This document shows, in pieces, positions 8,597-16,278 of a stretch of DNA of 64,000 bases. Made by a program: the position numbers and the translations under genes. The DNA is taken from contig NZ_QPIE01000007.1 of assembly GCF_003336205.1 (NCBI RefSeq), positions 62,001 through 126,000 of the forward strand, written 5' to 3'. This DNA is from Chryseobacterium lacus (GTDB lineage Bacteria > Bacteroidota > Bacteroidia > Flavobacteriales > Weeksellaceae). The notes beneath the pieces were generated by a model. It was not told the DNA's origin. It made no database searches and saw nothing but the letters and a program-made list of their open reading frames with translations. Position 1 is the first letter of the stretch; every line of letters starts with the position of its first letter.

Positions 8597-9007
8597 TTAT
8601 GCGTCAAGATCGCCTGCTGCTTCAGGTTGATATATGATTTCGTCGATCACAATTTTGGTCATTCCTGAAGGAAGTTGCCATTCGATTTCATCGCCAACAC
8701 GATATCCGATCAGAGCACAGGCAACGGCGGAGAAGATGGAAATTTTCCTTTCTTTTACATTGGCATCTTTCGGATAAACGAGTGTGAATTCCATCTGTTG
8801 TTTGCTGTTTTGAAAATGGATCTTCACCACAGAATTCATGGTCACTACATCGCCCGGAATCTCTTTCGGTTCTACAAGTTTGGCATTTTTCAATTCGGAA
8901 GCCAGTTTTTCAGCCTCTTCTTTTTTAATGGTGTTATTTTGCCTAGCCGTCGTAATACATTGATGAATGCGGCTGTAATCGTTTTTGTTAATAATTAATT
9001 GACTCAT
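8597..9007 (-). CDS. GreA/GreB-family (Rnk-like) elongation factor protein
   Basis: A 136-residue protein with a C-terminal GreA/GreB FKBP-like domain: NSVVKIHFQNSKQQMEFTLVYP, the conserved IFSAVACALIGYRVGDEIEW and a final beta strand. The N-terminal coiled coil is shorter than in GreA (about 50 residues), as in Rnk-type proteins. It probably binds in the RNA polymerase secondary channel; whether it stimulates transcript cleavage is doubtful with a short coil. It has its own downstream terminator, and the terminator of the acyltransferase gene lies upstream, so it is monocistronic. Confidence 0.85.
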   Translation of the reverse strand: MSQLIINKNDYSRIHQCITTARQNNTIKKEEAEKLASELKNAKLVEPKEIPGDVVTMNSVVKIHFQNSKQQMEFTLVYPKDANVKERKISIFSAVACALIGYRVGDEIEWQLPSGMTKIVIDEIIYQPEAAGDLDA

Positions 9008-9027
9008 ATTTTTTAAATTTTGGTGTT

Positions 9028-9059
9028 AAAAAAACCGTTTGAAACTCAGTTTCAAACGG
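9028..9059 (-). terminator. Terminator of the cysteate acyltransferase gene
   Basis: A perfect 12-bp stem (CCGTTTGAAACT with AGTTTCAAACGG) with a very short loop, followed by seven T residues on the minus strand. It separates the acyltransferase from the GreA-like gene. Confidence 0.88.
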
Positions 9060-9082
9060 CTTAAATTTATATTTTATATAAA

Positions 9083-10357
9083 TTAAATAGGTTTAAAACT
9101 CAGATGCTGTTCTTCAAGCAATTTCTCTGCTTCCGCTTTGTAATGTCCGTTCACCAATTTGTCGTGAATGGCGCCAAAAGCTTCCAGTGTTTCGTTGATT
9201 TCAGCGTCGGAATGCGAAGCTGTAGGAATGAGACGTAAAAGGATCATTCCTTTTGGAATTACAGGATATACCACAACAGAGGTGAAAACTCCGTAATTTT
9301 CTCTCAGATCTTTTACCAGAAGGGTAGCTTCTACTGGCGATCCCTGCATCATGACAGGAGTTACGCAGGTATTGGTATTTCCAAGATTAAATCCTCTTTC
9401 CTTTAGTCCGTTTTGCAATTTATTTACATTTTCCCAAAGCTTGGCTTTTATTTCTGGCTTACTTCTGAGAAGTTCAAGGCGCTTTAATCCACCAATTACC
9501 ATAGGCATGGTAAGCGACTTGGCAAAAATCTGAGAACGAAGGTTGAATTTTAAATACCTGATAACTTCTTTATCTCCGGCAATGAACGCTCCGAAACCAG
9601 CCATAGATTTGGCGAAAGTGGAAAAATAAATATCAATTTCATCTTGACATCCCTGCTCTTCGCCTGCGCCCGCACCGGTTTTTCCTAAGGTTCCGAAACC
9701 GTGAGCATCATCTACCAACAGGCGGAATTTGAAATCTTTTTTCAGCTCGCAAATTTCTTTCAGTTTTCCCTGCATACCGCGCATCCCGAAAACTCCTTCA
9801 GTAATTACCAGAACACCGCCGCCGTTTTCTTCGGCCACTTTCGTGGCTCTTTCCAGATTTTTCTTCAGGCTGGCAATATCATTGTGCTTGAAGGTAAAAC
9901 TTTTTCCTACATGCAATCGTACACCATCCACAATACAGGCATGGGAATCGGAATCGTAAACGATGACATCATGTCTGGAAACAAGTGCGTCAATGGTTGA
10001 AACCATTCCTTGATAACCGAAATTGAGAAGATAACAGGATTCTTTTTGCACAAAATCTGCAAGTTGCCTTTCCAGTTCCAGATGCTGATCGGTTTCTCCG
10101 GACATTGCTCTGGCTCCCATAGGATAGAACATTCCGTATTCGGCTGCTGCTTCTGCATCGGCTTTTTTTACTTCCGGATGGTTACAGAATCCCAAATAAT
10201 CATTAGCACTCCAGAAAATAACTTCCCGTCCCTGAAATGTCATTCTGGGTCCGATGGGCCCTTCCAGTCTGGGAAATATAAAATAACCTTCAGCATAATC
10301 TGCAAACTGTCCGAGAGGCCCCGGATTTTCTTTGATCCTGTCAAATATGTCTAACAT
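9083..10357 (-). CDS. capB: Cysteate C-fatty-acyltransferase (sulfonolipid/capnine synthesis)
   Basis: A 424-residue PLP enzyme of the alpha-oxoamine synthase family (relatives: serine palmitoyltransferase, KBL, BioF). Seen: WSANDYLGF near the N-terminus, a substrate-loop YPMGARAMSGETDQH, cofactor-stacking His in DSDSHACIVDG (around 139), VDDAHGFGTLG (around 218) and the Schiff-base Lys in STFAKSMAGFGAF (around 247). The N-terminus FPRLEGPIGPRMTFQGREV and overall length match the flavobacterial enzyme that condenses cysteate with an acyl thioester to make 3-ketocapnine, rather than classical serine palmitoyltransferase. A CBS/cysteine-synthase-like gene immediately upstream supports this. A TAACTTTG -7 element lies at 10391-10398. 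Alternatives are serine palmitoyltransferase or glycine C-acetyltransferase. Confidence 0.75.
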   Translation of the reverse strand: MLDIFDRIKENPGPLGQFADYAEGYFIFPRLEGPIGPRMTFQGREVIFWSANDYLGFCNHPEVKKADAEAAAEYGMFYPMGARAMSGETDQHLELERQLADFVQKESCYLLNFGYQGMVSTIDALVSRHDVIVYDSDSHACIVDGVRLHVGKSFTFKHNDIASLKKNLERATKVAEENGGGVLVITEGVFGMRGMQGKLKEICELKKDFKFRLLVDDAHGFGTLGKTGAGAGEEQGCQDEIDIYFSTFAKSMAGFGAFIAGDKEVIRYLKFNLRSQIFAKSLTMPMVIGGLKRLELLRSKPEIKAKLWENVNKLQNGLKERGFNLGNTNTCVTPVMMQGSPVEATLLVKDLRENYGVFTSVVVYPVIPKGMILLRLIPTASHSDAEINETLEAFGAIHDKLVNGHYKAEAEKLLEEQHLSFKPI

Positions 10358-10416
10358 TAATTAGTAAGTATTAAGGGTTGAAATAAAAAACAAAGTTAAC
10401 TATTTTTGAACGAACT

Positions 10417-10448
10417 AAAAAGCCTTTTGCTGTGAACAAAAGGCTTTT
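10417..10448 (-). terminator. Hairpin between the two sulfonolipid genes
   Basis: A perfect 12-bp stem (AAAAGCCTTTTG with CAAAAGGCTTTT) and 7-base loop, with a short U-tract on the minus strand. It implies that the two genes are at least partly separate transcripts. Confidence 0.7.
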
Positions 10449-10468
10449 ATAAGCGAACGCTGTGTATT

Positions 10469-11506
10469 TTAATCGATATATTCGGTTCCGAAAACCTCAT
10501 CATAATTGTGGACACAGTTATTAACAAAACCTTGTTCAGCCATCCATTGATCGCTGTAAACTTTTGTGATATACCGGGAGCCGTGGTCCGGATATATCAG
10601 CACAATAACATCATCTTCGGAAATAGGATGCGAGTTGGCATATTGAAGTAAACCTTGCGTAACGGCACCACTCGTGTATCCGCCCATAATGGCTTCCTTC
10701 AATGCAATTTCGCGGGTTCTGTAGGCAGACATTTCATCGTTCACGCGAACAAATTCATCTACCTGATCAAAGAGTAGGGCAGCAGGAATCAGATTTTTCC
10801 CCATTCCTTCTATTTGATATGGTTTAATATCCAAAGGATTGATAGTTCCGGTTTCATGGAACCCTTTCAGAATAGAGCCGTCTGCATCTACACCGATGAT
10901 CTTAATATTTGGATTTTTTTCTTTCAAAAATTTGGCAGAGCCGGAAAGCGTTCCTCCGGTTCCGGTACAGCCGAAAAGATGCGTGATTCTGCCTTCGGTT
11001 TGTTCCCAGATTTCTGGGCCGGTAGTCAAATAATGAGCATCAATATTCAATTCGTTGAAATACTGATTGATGTAAATGGAGTTCGGGGTTTCGCGTGCAA
11101 TTCTTTTGGCGACTTCGTAATAAGATCTGGGATCGTCTGCAGGAACATTGGCAGGACAGATGTAAACTTTCGCACCTAACGCTTTTAAATAAGCTATTTT
11201 TTCGGGCTTCGTTTTATCGCTGACGGCAAGAACGCAGTCGTAACCTTTTACAATGGAAACCATAGCTACAGAAAAACCGGTGTTTCCTGAAGTGGTTTCT
11301 ACAATTACGGAACCTGGCTGTAGCAAGCCTTTTTGTTCTGCGTCTTCAATGATATGAAGCGCAATTCTGTCTTTGGTAGAATGCCCGGGATTACATGATT
11401 CAAGTTTTGCAAAAACTTTTGCGGGAATCGAATTGGTAACTTTATTAAGTTTTACCATTGGCGTATTGCCAATTAAACCGAGAATATTATCGTAAACGTT
11501 GTTCAT
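10469..11506 (-). CDS. capA: PLP-dependent cysteate/cysteine synthase-family enzyme
   Basis: A 345-residue fold-type II PLP enzyme. Seen: the cofactor Lys in NPGHSTKDRIALHI (around residue 46; the usual NPGGS/NSAGS is replaced by NPGHS), the substrate loop ETTSGNTGFSVAM, the phosphate loop GCTGTGGTLSG and a CBS-like end (IYPDHGSRYITKVYSDQWM). Generic members are cysteine or cystathionine beta-synthases. In sulfonolipid-producing Bacteroidota a member of this family makes cysteate (probably from O-phosphoserine and sulfite), the substrate of the acyltransferase encoded next door. That adjacency is my main reason for the call. A TAATTTTG -7 element at 11539-11546 marks its promoter. Confidence 0.65.
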   Translation of the reverse strand: MNNVYDNILGLIGNTPMVKLNKVTNSIPAKVFAKLESCNPGHSTKDRIALHIIEDAEQKGLLQPGSVIVETTSGNTGFSVAMVSIVKGYDCVLAVSDKTKPEKIAYLKALGAKVYICPANVPADDPRSYYEVAKRIARETPNSIYINQYFNELNIDAHYLTTGPEIWEQTEGRITHLFGCTGTGGTLSGSAKFLKEKNPNIKIIGVDADGSILKGFHETGTINPLDIKPYQIEGMGKNLIPAALLFDQVDEFVRVNDEMSAYRTREIALKEAIMGGYTSGAVTQGLLQYANSHPISEDDVIVLIYPDHGSRYITKVYSDQWMAEQGFVNNCVHNYDEVFGTEYID

Positions 11507-11538
11507 TTATTTAATCTATTTCTCAAAAAAAACCTTGG

Positions 11539-11546
11539 CAAAATTA
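11539..11546 (-). promoter_or_regulatory. -7 element of the cysteate synthase gene
   Basis: TAATTTTG on the minus strand matches TAnnTTTG and lies about 33 bases before the ATG at 11506. No clear -33 TTG was found. Confidence 0.45.
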
Positions 11547-11953
11547 CAAAAAAAAATGCTTATTTTCTAATTTGTGGTCTAAGTTTAATGTTGAAAACAG
11601 CATCAGCTGAAACCTTTTATGCGTCAGTTTTCGCAAAAATCAAGCCATAATCTTATAACCTCTTCACTTTTATGAAAGAGTGATAAGGATGATGTTGTGC
11701 AGCGAATAAAATGATAATTTTCTTCGGTTATGAAAGAGTGATCAGATATTGGAGGTTTTTGATATTTTTTATATTTTTTATATCTCAATTACGCATACAA
11801 TTATCCGATCACGGCCGTTGTAAACCAAAGCGGAATTCCTCCATTTACTTATACTTTTAACTGGGAATAAACATAAGCTGCTCAAAATTCACCCTTTTTT
11901 AATTGAAGGAATTTTGTCAAAGGTAGCGTTTTATACTTTTTCGGTTACTAAAC
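11547..11953. other. Gene-free AT-rich intergenic stretch
   Basis: No convincing gene in about 400 bases. The only structure seen is a 15-base direct repeat (next entry) and an AT-rich segment near 11760-11785 with repeated ATATTTTTT units that could melt or form a weak hairpin. Confidence 0.6.
11670..11742. repeat. 15-base direct repeat, two copies
   Basis: TTATGAAAGAGTGAT occurs at 11670-11684 and again at 11728-11742, 58 bases apart, in the non-coding stretch. A 58-base period is about 5.5 helical turns. It could be a regulator site pair or decay debris; nothing further identifies it. Confidence 0.6.
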
Positions 11954-11983
11954 AAAAGATCCGCCCATTTCTGGACGGATTTT
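11954..11983 (-). terminator. Terminator of the glycine-zipper stress protein gene
   Basis: An 11-position stem (AAAATCCGTCC with a matching GGCGGAT arm) with one mismatch, followed by a T-rich run on the minus strand. It lies 16 bases past the stop at 12000. Confidence 0.75.
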
Positions 11984-11999
11984 AATGATTGTGCAGATT

Positions 12000-12539
12000 T
12001 TATAATCTAGCTTCGGTATCGTCGTTATACCATCTGTCATATGTATACCTTGCATCTTCTTCGTTTCGTGGTCTGTATCCCATATAAATTCCACCTTCTT
12101 TGATTTCATCTTCATATCTTTTCGCTTCATCCTCAGGAACTCCTGTTCCAGTAAGCGCGCCTACCAATCCGCCTGTTGCAGCACCAGCACCAGCACCGGC
12201 GAGTCCGGCGGCAAGGGGTCCTGCAACTACCAGACCTAATCCTGGAAGTAATACATTGGTTCCGATAGCAGCTACAGCACCTATCACAGCACCTATTCCA
12301 CCTCCGATTAGAGAACCTGTTCCGGCATTTTCAGCAACTTTATTGCCCAAATCTGTATCGCGATCGGTGTTGGTAAAATGAGTATCGCGGGTTTTGTCGG
12401 TCATCAAAAGGTTGACATCATCTGTGGTGTAACCTTTGGAATGTAAATCCTGATAAGCTCTTTCGGCTTCATCTCTGTTTTTAAATACTCTTGAAACATA
12501 ATCGCTTCTAAATGGTGGTTTGTACGTTTGACTTTCCAT
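12000..12539 (-). CDS. General-stress-17M-like protein with glycine-zipper segment
   Basis: A 179-residue protein. The N-terminal 50 residues (VSRVFKNRDEAERAYQDLHSKGY and VNLLMTDKTRD) match the YflT/GSP17M-type heat-induced stress domain, which reads flexible ferredoxin-like strands. A glycine/alanine-rich hydrophobic core (GGGIGAVIGAVAAIGTN, then GPLAAGLAGAGAGAA) forms a glycine zipper able to insert in membranes. A charged acidic/aromatic tail follows (EDARYTYDRWYNDD). It is likely stress-induced and membrane-associated; no partner gene is evident. Homologues are common in bacteria that express them in stationary phase or under osmotic stress. Confidence 0.8.
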   Translation of the reverse strand: MESQTYKPPFRSDYVSRVFKNRDEAERAYQDLHSKGYTTDDVNLLMTDKTRDTHFTNTDRDTDLGNKVAENAGTGSLIGGGIGAVIGAVAAIGTNVLLPGLGLVVAGPLAAGLAGAGAGAATGGLVGALTGTGVPEDEAKRYEDEIKEGGIYMGYRPRNEEDARYTYDRWYNDDTEARL

Positions 12540-12759
12540 AATAATAAAATTTAATGTTAATAATTGTGATTTTCTGTGACATTAAAATTCAATTAAGATG
12601 CCAGATAAACAGGCATTAACATTGTTTAACATAATAATATTGGAAAAAAGCTGAAGATTGGAAATGTGAAATCTCAGGGAGATGGTTCAATATAATGCAG
12701 GCCATAAATCAAAAAATTAATGGATATTTTGGTCTTTTTTCTAAAAGAACCTGGGTTTA

Positions 12760-13455
12760 TTAACCTTTCTTTTTCCTTTCCTTCATTAAATCTTCAAGAT
12801 AGTCGGTTTGAACTTCTTGAATCTCTAAAAGATTTTTATTTTGGTGGACTAAAAGATGGTCTATTTTTTCGCTCAGCAACTTAATTTCAAGTTCGGCTTT
12901 TAAATTAATTTTATAATCGTGTTCGGCTCGCTGCCGGTCTTTTTGTTCCTGTCTGTTTTGGCTCATCATAATAATAGGAGCTTGAATGGCCGCCAAACAG
13001 GAGAGAATAAGATTGAGCAAAATAAAAGGAAATGGATCAAAAGGCTGTGTTGTTAAAAACCAAATATTAACCCCCATCCACAATAAAATGAACGTAAAAA
13101 AAGCAACGATAAAAGTCCAGCTACCGCCAAATGCAGCAACCCGATCGGCAAGTTTTTGTCCAAAAGTCAGTTCAGCTTCTATTTCGTCTTGAATATTTTC
13201 TGAAAGGATGGAATTATTTTTAATAGCCTCCATCACATTTCTGTCAATCATGGCCACTTCTCCTTTCTCCTGAATAATCAGAGAAGTCAGGTAATGCCTT
13301 CTGTATTGATTCAGTTCGTCAATGGTTATAAAATCGTTCTGGTTGAAGGCAGGAAATTCGGATTTTATTAAGTTGTAAATTCCTTCTCTGATGTCGAAAC
13401 CTTTAACTTCTTCACCCTTAGGAATTTCTTTTTTGCTGATGTGACTTATTTTCAT
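12760..13455 (-). CDS. DUF1003 membrane protein
   Basis: A 231-residue protein carrying the DUF1003 core: TFGQKLADRVAAFGGSWTFI leads into a first helix (VAFFTFILLWMGVNIWF), then FDPFPFILLNLILSCLAAIQAPIIMMSQNRQ with the second helix and the conserved QNRQ. The C-terminal 60 residues are a charged coiled coil. An N-terminal soluble part of about 90 residues includes the VMEAIKNNSILSENIQDE region. Its function is unknown; some relatives lie near cyclic-nucleotide or ion-transport genes, but nothing here supports that. It has its own transcription unit by spacing. Confidence 0.88.
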   Translation of the reverse strand: MKISHISKKEIPKGEEVKGFDIREGIYNLIKSEFPAFNQNDFITIDELNQYRRHYLTSLIIQEKGEVAMIDRNVMEAIKNNSILSENIQDEIEAELTFGQKLADRVAAFGGSWTFIVAFFTFILLWMGVNIWFLTTQPFDPFPFILLNLILSCLAAIQAPIIMMSQNRQEQKDRQRAEHDYKINLKAELEIKLLSEKIDHLLVHQNKNLLEIQEVQTDYLEDLMKERKKKG

Positions 13456-13679
13456 TCTAAATGTCTTTTAGGATAACCTATACCTATTGCGAGCTCAAAA
13501 TTGGTAATTTCTGTTAGTGAAAAAAAAACAATAAAAACATATGTATTCATTTTGAAAGTTGGGTGTTTTTTCTATCTCGCCATGCGTTTTTCATTGGGAA
13601 TATTGACAATTCCACAACCGCCAACAAGCCAGTTGTAGTTTTCCTTAATCATTTTTAAGGTCAGCAAGGCGAAAACAGT

Positions 13680-14015
13680 ATGCGCGTTTTCCAGGAGGAA
13701 ATTTTCGGGTCTGTTGTTTCGCTCACGACTTTCAAAGATACTGAAGAAGCGATTAAAATTGCAAACGATACGATTTACGGTTTAGGAGCCGGATTTTGGA
13801 CGAGTGATGCACATGAAATGTACCAGGTTCCGCGCGCAATTCAAGCTGGCCGAGTGTGGGTGAATCAGTATCATACGTATCGTGAGCATGCACCGTTTAG
13901 CGGTTACAAACAGTCAGGTTTTGGCCGGTAAAATCACAAGATGATGCTGGATCATTACCGTCAGTTGAAGAATATTTTAATCTCTTTCGATAAAAATAAG
14001 CAAGGTTTCTTTTAA
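13680..14015 (+). pseudogene. Aldehyde dehydrogenase, degraded C-terminal remnant
   Basis: The frame encodes the last ~110 residues of an ExaC/AldA-type NAD-dependent aldehyde dehydrogenase: [32 protein letters not shown], then [16 protein letters not shown] at 13929-13931 interrupts the conserved position after GFGR (normally Glu). The same frame then continues with NHKMMLDHYRQLKNILISF and ends in GFF at 14015, which is exactly the normal enzyme C-terminus. Residues upstream of MRVFQ keep weak similarity (IIF, stop, GQQGEN) and then homology is lost, so some 390 N-terminal residues including the catalytic Cys are gone. It is a non-functional relic. Confidence 0.88.
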
Positions 14016-14286
14016 ATTAAATCAGAACTTTTGAACAAATAAACAAAATAAGGGGTGACGGAAGTTGTCCTTTATTTTTGGTTGCAACTCAACACAAATC
14101 ATTTGATCTAAACCAATTCTAACTGATTTTGATTTCAAATACGAAATGACAACATATATCTGACAAAATATTAAGAAATTTAAACATACTAAATGCGCAT
14201 TCTCTTTTGTCAAGTTTCAGCTAATATTGTTTCCAAACATAACAAAATATTCATCTTCCCTCCGAAACGGTTCATTTAAAAATGAG

Positions 14287-14294
14287 TAATTTTG
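14287..14294 (+). promoter_or_regulatory. -7 element of the endonuclease gene
   Basis: TAATTTTG matches the flavobacterial -7 box and lies 17 bases before the chosen ATG at 14312. Because it lies downstream of the alternative ATG at 14282, it decides the start. No clear -33 TTG is visible. Confidence 0.5.
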
Positions 14295-14311
14295 TAGCTC
14301 TAAAAGCAAAG

Positions 14312-16240
14312 ATGAAAAAACTGTTTTATTTTATTTATTTGTTGCCTGCGTTGTTTTCTGCACAGGCTCCGGCCGGGTATTATTCCGGAACCGAAAACCT
14401 GAGCGGATATGCCTTGAAAACAAAGGTTCAGGAAATTATTTCACGAAATTACAACTGGCATTACGGCGATCTTCAGAATTATTATAAACAGACCGATCTG
14501 GATGTGTATTATGACCACACACCGGCTACCAATCCTTTTTTTAATACTACCACCAATACGATGGAGTATATCATGCTGGATATTTACTCTGAAATTCCGA
14601 CCGGTCCGGATGCTTACGAATACCACACCGGCCAAATGATCGGGAGTGGATCCAGCGAAGGATTGGGCTACAACAGGGAACACATGATTCCGCAAAGTAC
14701 TTTCAGTACAGGAAGCATCAGCAATTATCCCATGTATTCCGATTTGTTTTTTGTGATTCCTGTGGATGCGAGAATCAATCAGCTGAGGAGCAATTATCCT
14801 TACGGAATTGCTGGAACGACCACGTACTGGAGTTTCACCAATACTTCCAAAATTGGAAATAGCGCGATTCCGAATTATGCCTACACAGGAAGGGTATATG
14901 AACCGATCGATGAATTTAAAGGAGATGTGGCCAGAGCTTTATTATATTTTGCAGTACGTTACGAAGGGAAATTAAGTTCTTTCAATCATCTGCTGGGTAG
15001 CGGAACGATTACACCAACCAACGACCAATCGCCGTTGGATGGAACTGAAGAACGCGCTTTCGATCCGGCTTACCTTGAAATGCTGAAACAATGGCATATT
15101 CTAGATCCGGTTTCACAGCGGGAAATAGACCGTAATAACGCCGTATTCAGTATTCAGAAAAACAGAAATCCTTTTGTGGATCATCCGAATTGGGTCAATC
15201 TTATTTGGTCCGAAACTCCAGACGGAATTGCTCCGGCAGCACCTTCCAGCCTTGTTTCTACACAACAGAACGCCCATTTTGTAAATTTGAGTTGGACACC
15301 AAGTGCGGATACTGACATTTTAGGATATCGGATTTATATGAATGGAGCTTCCACACCGATTGCTACCACCAAAAAAACGAACATTTCTATTGACCGGCTT
15401 TCGCCTTCTTCCACCTACACTTTTACAATAAAATCTTTTGATAAAGGTTATCTGGAATCACCTGAAAGCAATACAGTTACGGTTACGACAGCGGCTTCAG
15501 ATCAGTATGCCAAAGATCTCATGATTACCAAATATCTGGAAGGAAGTGGAAATAACAAAGCGATTGAAATTACCAATAACACCGGCCACGAAGTGAATCT
15601 GAACAACTACAATCTGAATATTCAATTTCAGAATTCTTCCACAGGAAGTTATTATTTTTCAGACCGGTTTCAACTGGAAGGAACTGTGGCGCACGGTGAA
15701 GTTTTCGTCATTCTCAATCCCAATTCAAATTTCACCTGTTATACAAATGAGCAGGCAAAATTCGTGACGGCTTCCACGCCGCTTACGTTCACGGGAAGTC
15801 AGTATATAGAATTGGCATATCAGGGTTTCGGAACCGTGGATGCTATTGGTACAAAAGGAAGCGTGAACAGCACCGGAAATATGTCACTGTACCGGCTGAA
15901 CACCATAAATAATCCCACAGATATTTTTGATTTTGCAGAATGGCAACAACATCCGAGCAATTATTGTCAGAATTTAGGAAGTTTAGCAGCGACAGAAACT
16001 GCGGAAATCCATTCTAAAACTTCTTCGGTTTATCCCAATCCTGTCCAGCATTTTCTTTATCTCAAAGGAAATCGGTTACATACCATTTCGGAAGCGACAA
16101 TTATCGACATGAACGGCAGGGTAGTACTGCATAAAAAACAGCCTTTCAAACATTCAAATTCTATAGATGTTGAGCATCTTCAACCCGGAGTGTATATGTT
16201 GAAAACAGATAAAGAATCACATAAATTCATCAAAAAATAA
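14312..16240 (+). CDS. Secreted endonuclease I with FN3, lamin-tail and T9SS sorting domains
   Basis: The product is 642 residues from MKKLFYFIYLLPALFSAQ, a signal peptide. An endonuclease I catalytic domain follows (residues about 25-300) with the His-metal motif in YNREHMIPQSTF (around 123) and the PVDARINQLRSNYPYG segment. Next come a fibronectin III repeat (about 310-400; FVNLSWTPSADTDILGYRIY), a lamin-tail-like domain (about 405-560; KAIEITNNTGHEVNLNNYNL) and a type A T9SS sorting domain (VYPNPVQHFLYLKG to the end FIKK). The protein should cross the outer membrane through T9SS and degrade extracellular DNA or RNA, for nutrition or biofilm dispersal (inference). A terminator follows 5 bases after the stop. 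Confidence 0.9.
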   Translation: MKKLFYFIYLLPALFSAQAPAGYYSGTENLSGYALKTKVQEIISRNYNWHYGDLQNYYKQTDLDVYYDHTPATNPFFNTTTNTMEYIMLDIYSEIPTGPDAYEYHTGQMIGSGSSEGLGYNREHMIPQSTFSTGSISNYPMYSDLFFVIPVDARINQLRSNYPYGIAGTTTYWSFTNTSKIGNSAIPNYAYTGRVYEPIDEFKGDVARALLYFAVRYEGKLSSFNHLLGSGTITPTNDQSPLDGTEERAFDPAYLEMLKQWHILDPVSQREIDRNNAVFSIQKNRNPFVDHPNWVNLIWSETPDGIAPAAPSSLVSTQQNAHFVNLSWTPSADTDILGYRIYMNGASTPIATTKKTNISIDRLSPSSTYTFTIKSFDKGYLESPESNTVTVTTAASDQYAKDLMITKYLEGSGNNKAIEITNNTGHEVNLNNYNLNIQFQNSSTGSYYFSDRFQLEGTVAHGEVFVILNPNSNFTCYTNEQAKFVTASTPLTFTGSQYIELAYQGFGTVDAIGTKGSVNSTGNMSLYRLNTINNPTDIFDFAEWQQHPSNYCQNLGSLAATETAEIHSKTSSVYPNPVQHFLYLKGNRLHTISEATIIDMNGRVVLHKKQPFKHSNSIDVEHLQPGVYMLKTDKESHKFIKK

Positions 16241-16245
16241 AAATA

Positions 16246-16275
16246 AAACGGTCTTAGGATTTCCTGAGACCGTTT
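16246..16275. terminator. Bidirectional terminator between convergent genes
   Basis: A 13-position stem (AAACGGTCTTAGG with CCTGAGACCGTTT, one wobble pair, 4-base loop), T-rich on both outer sides, lies between the endonuclease gene (+) and the GNAT-nitrilase gene (-). Confidence 0.88.
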
Positions 16276-16278
16276 GTT

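Noticed and set aside
11588-11650. 20-codon plus-strand frame (MLKTASAE to KIKP) in the 11.5 kb gap
   Set aside because: No promoter element at a sensible distance and no terminator, unlike the micro-ORF at 56.9 kb; probably chance.
14022-14213. 63-codon minus-strand frame after the aldehyde dehydrogenase relic
   Set aside because: No recognisable protein features, atypical composition, no promoter or conserved neighbour; it looks like a chance open frame in AT-rich DNA.
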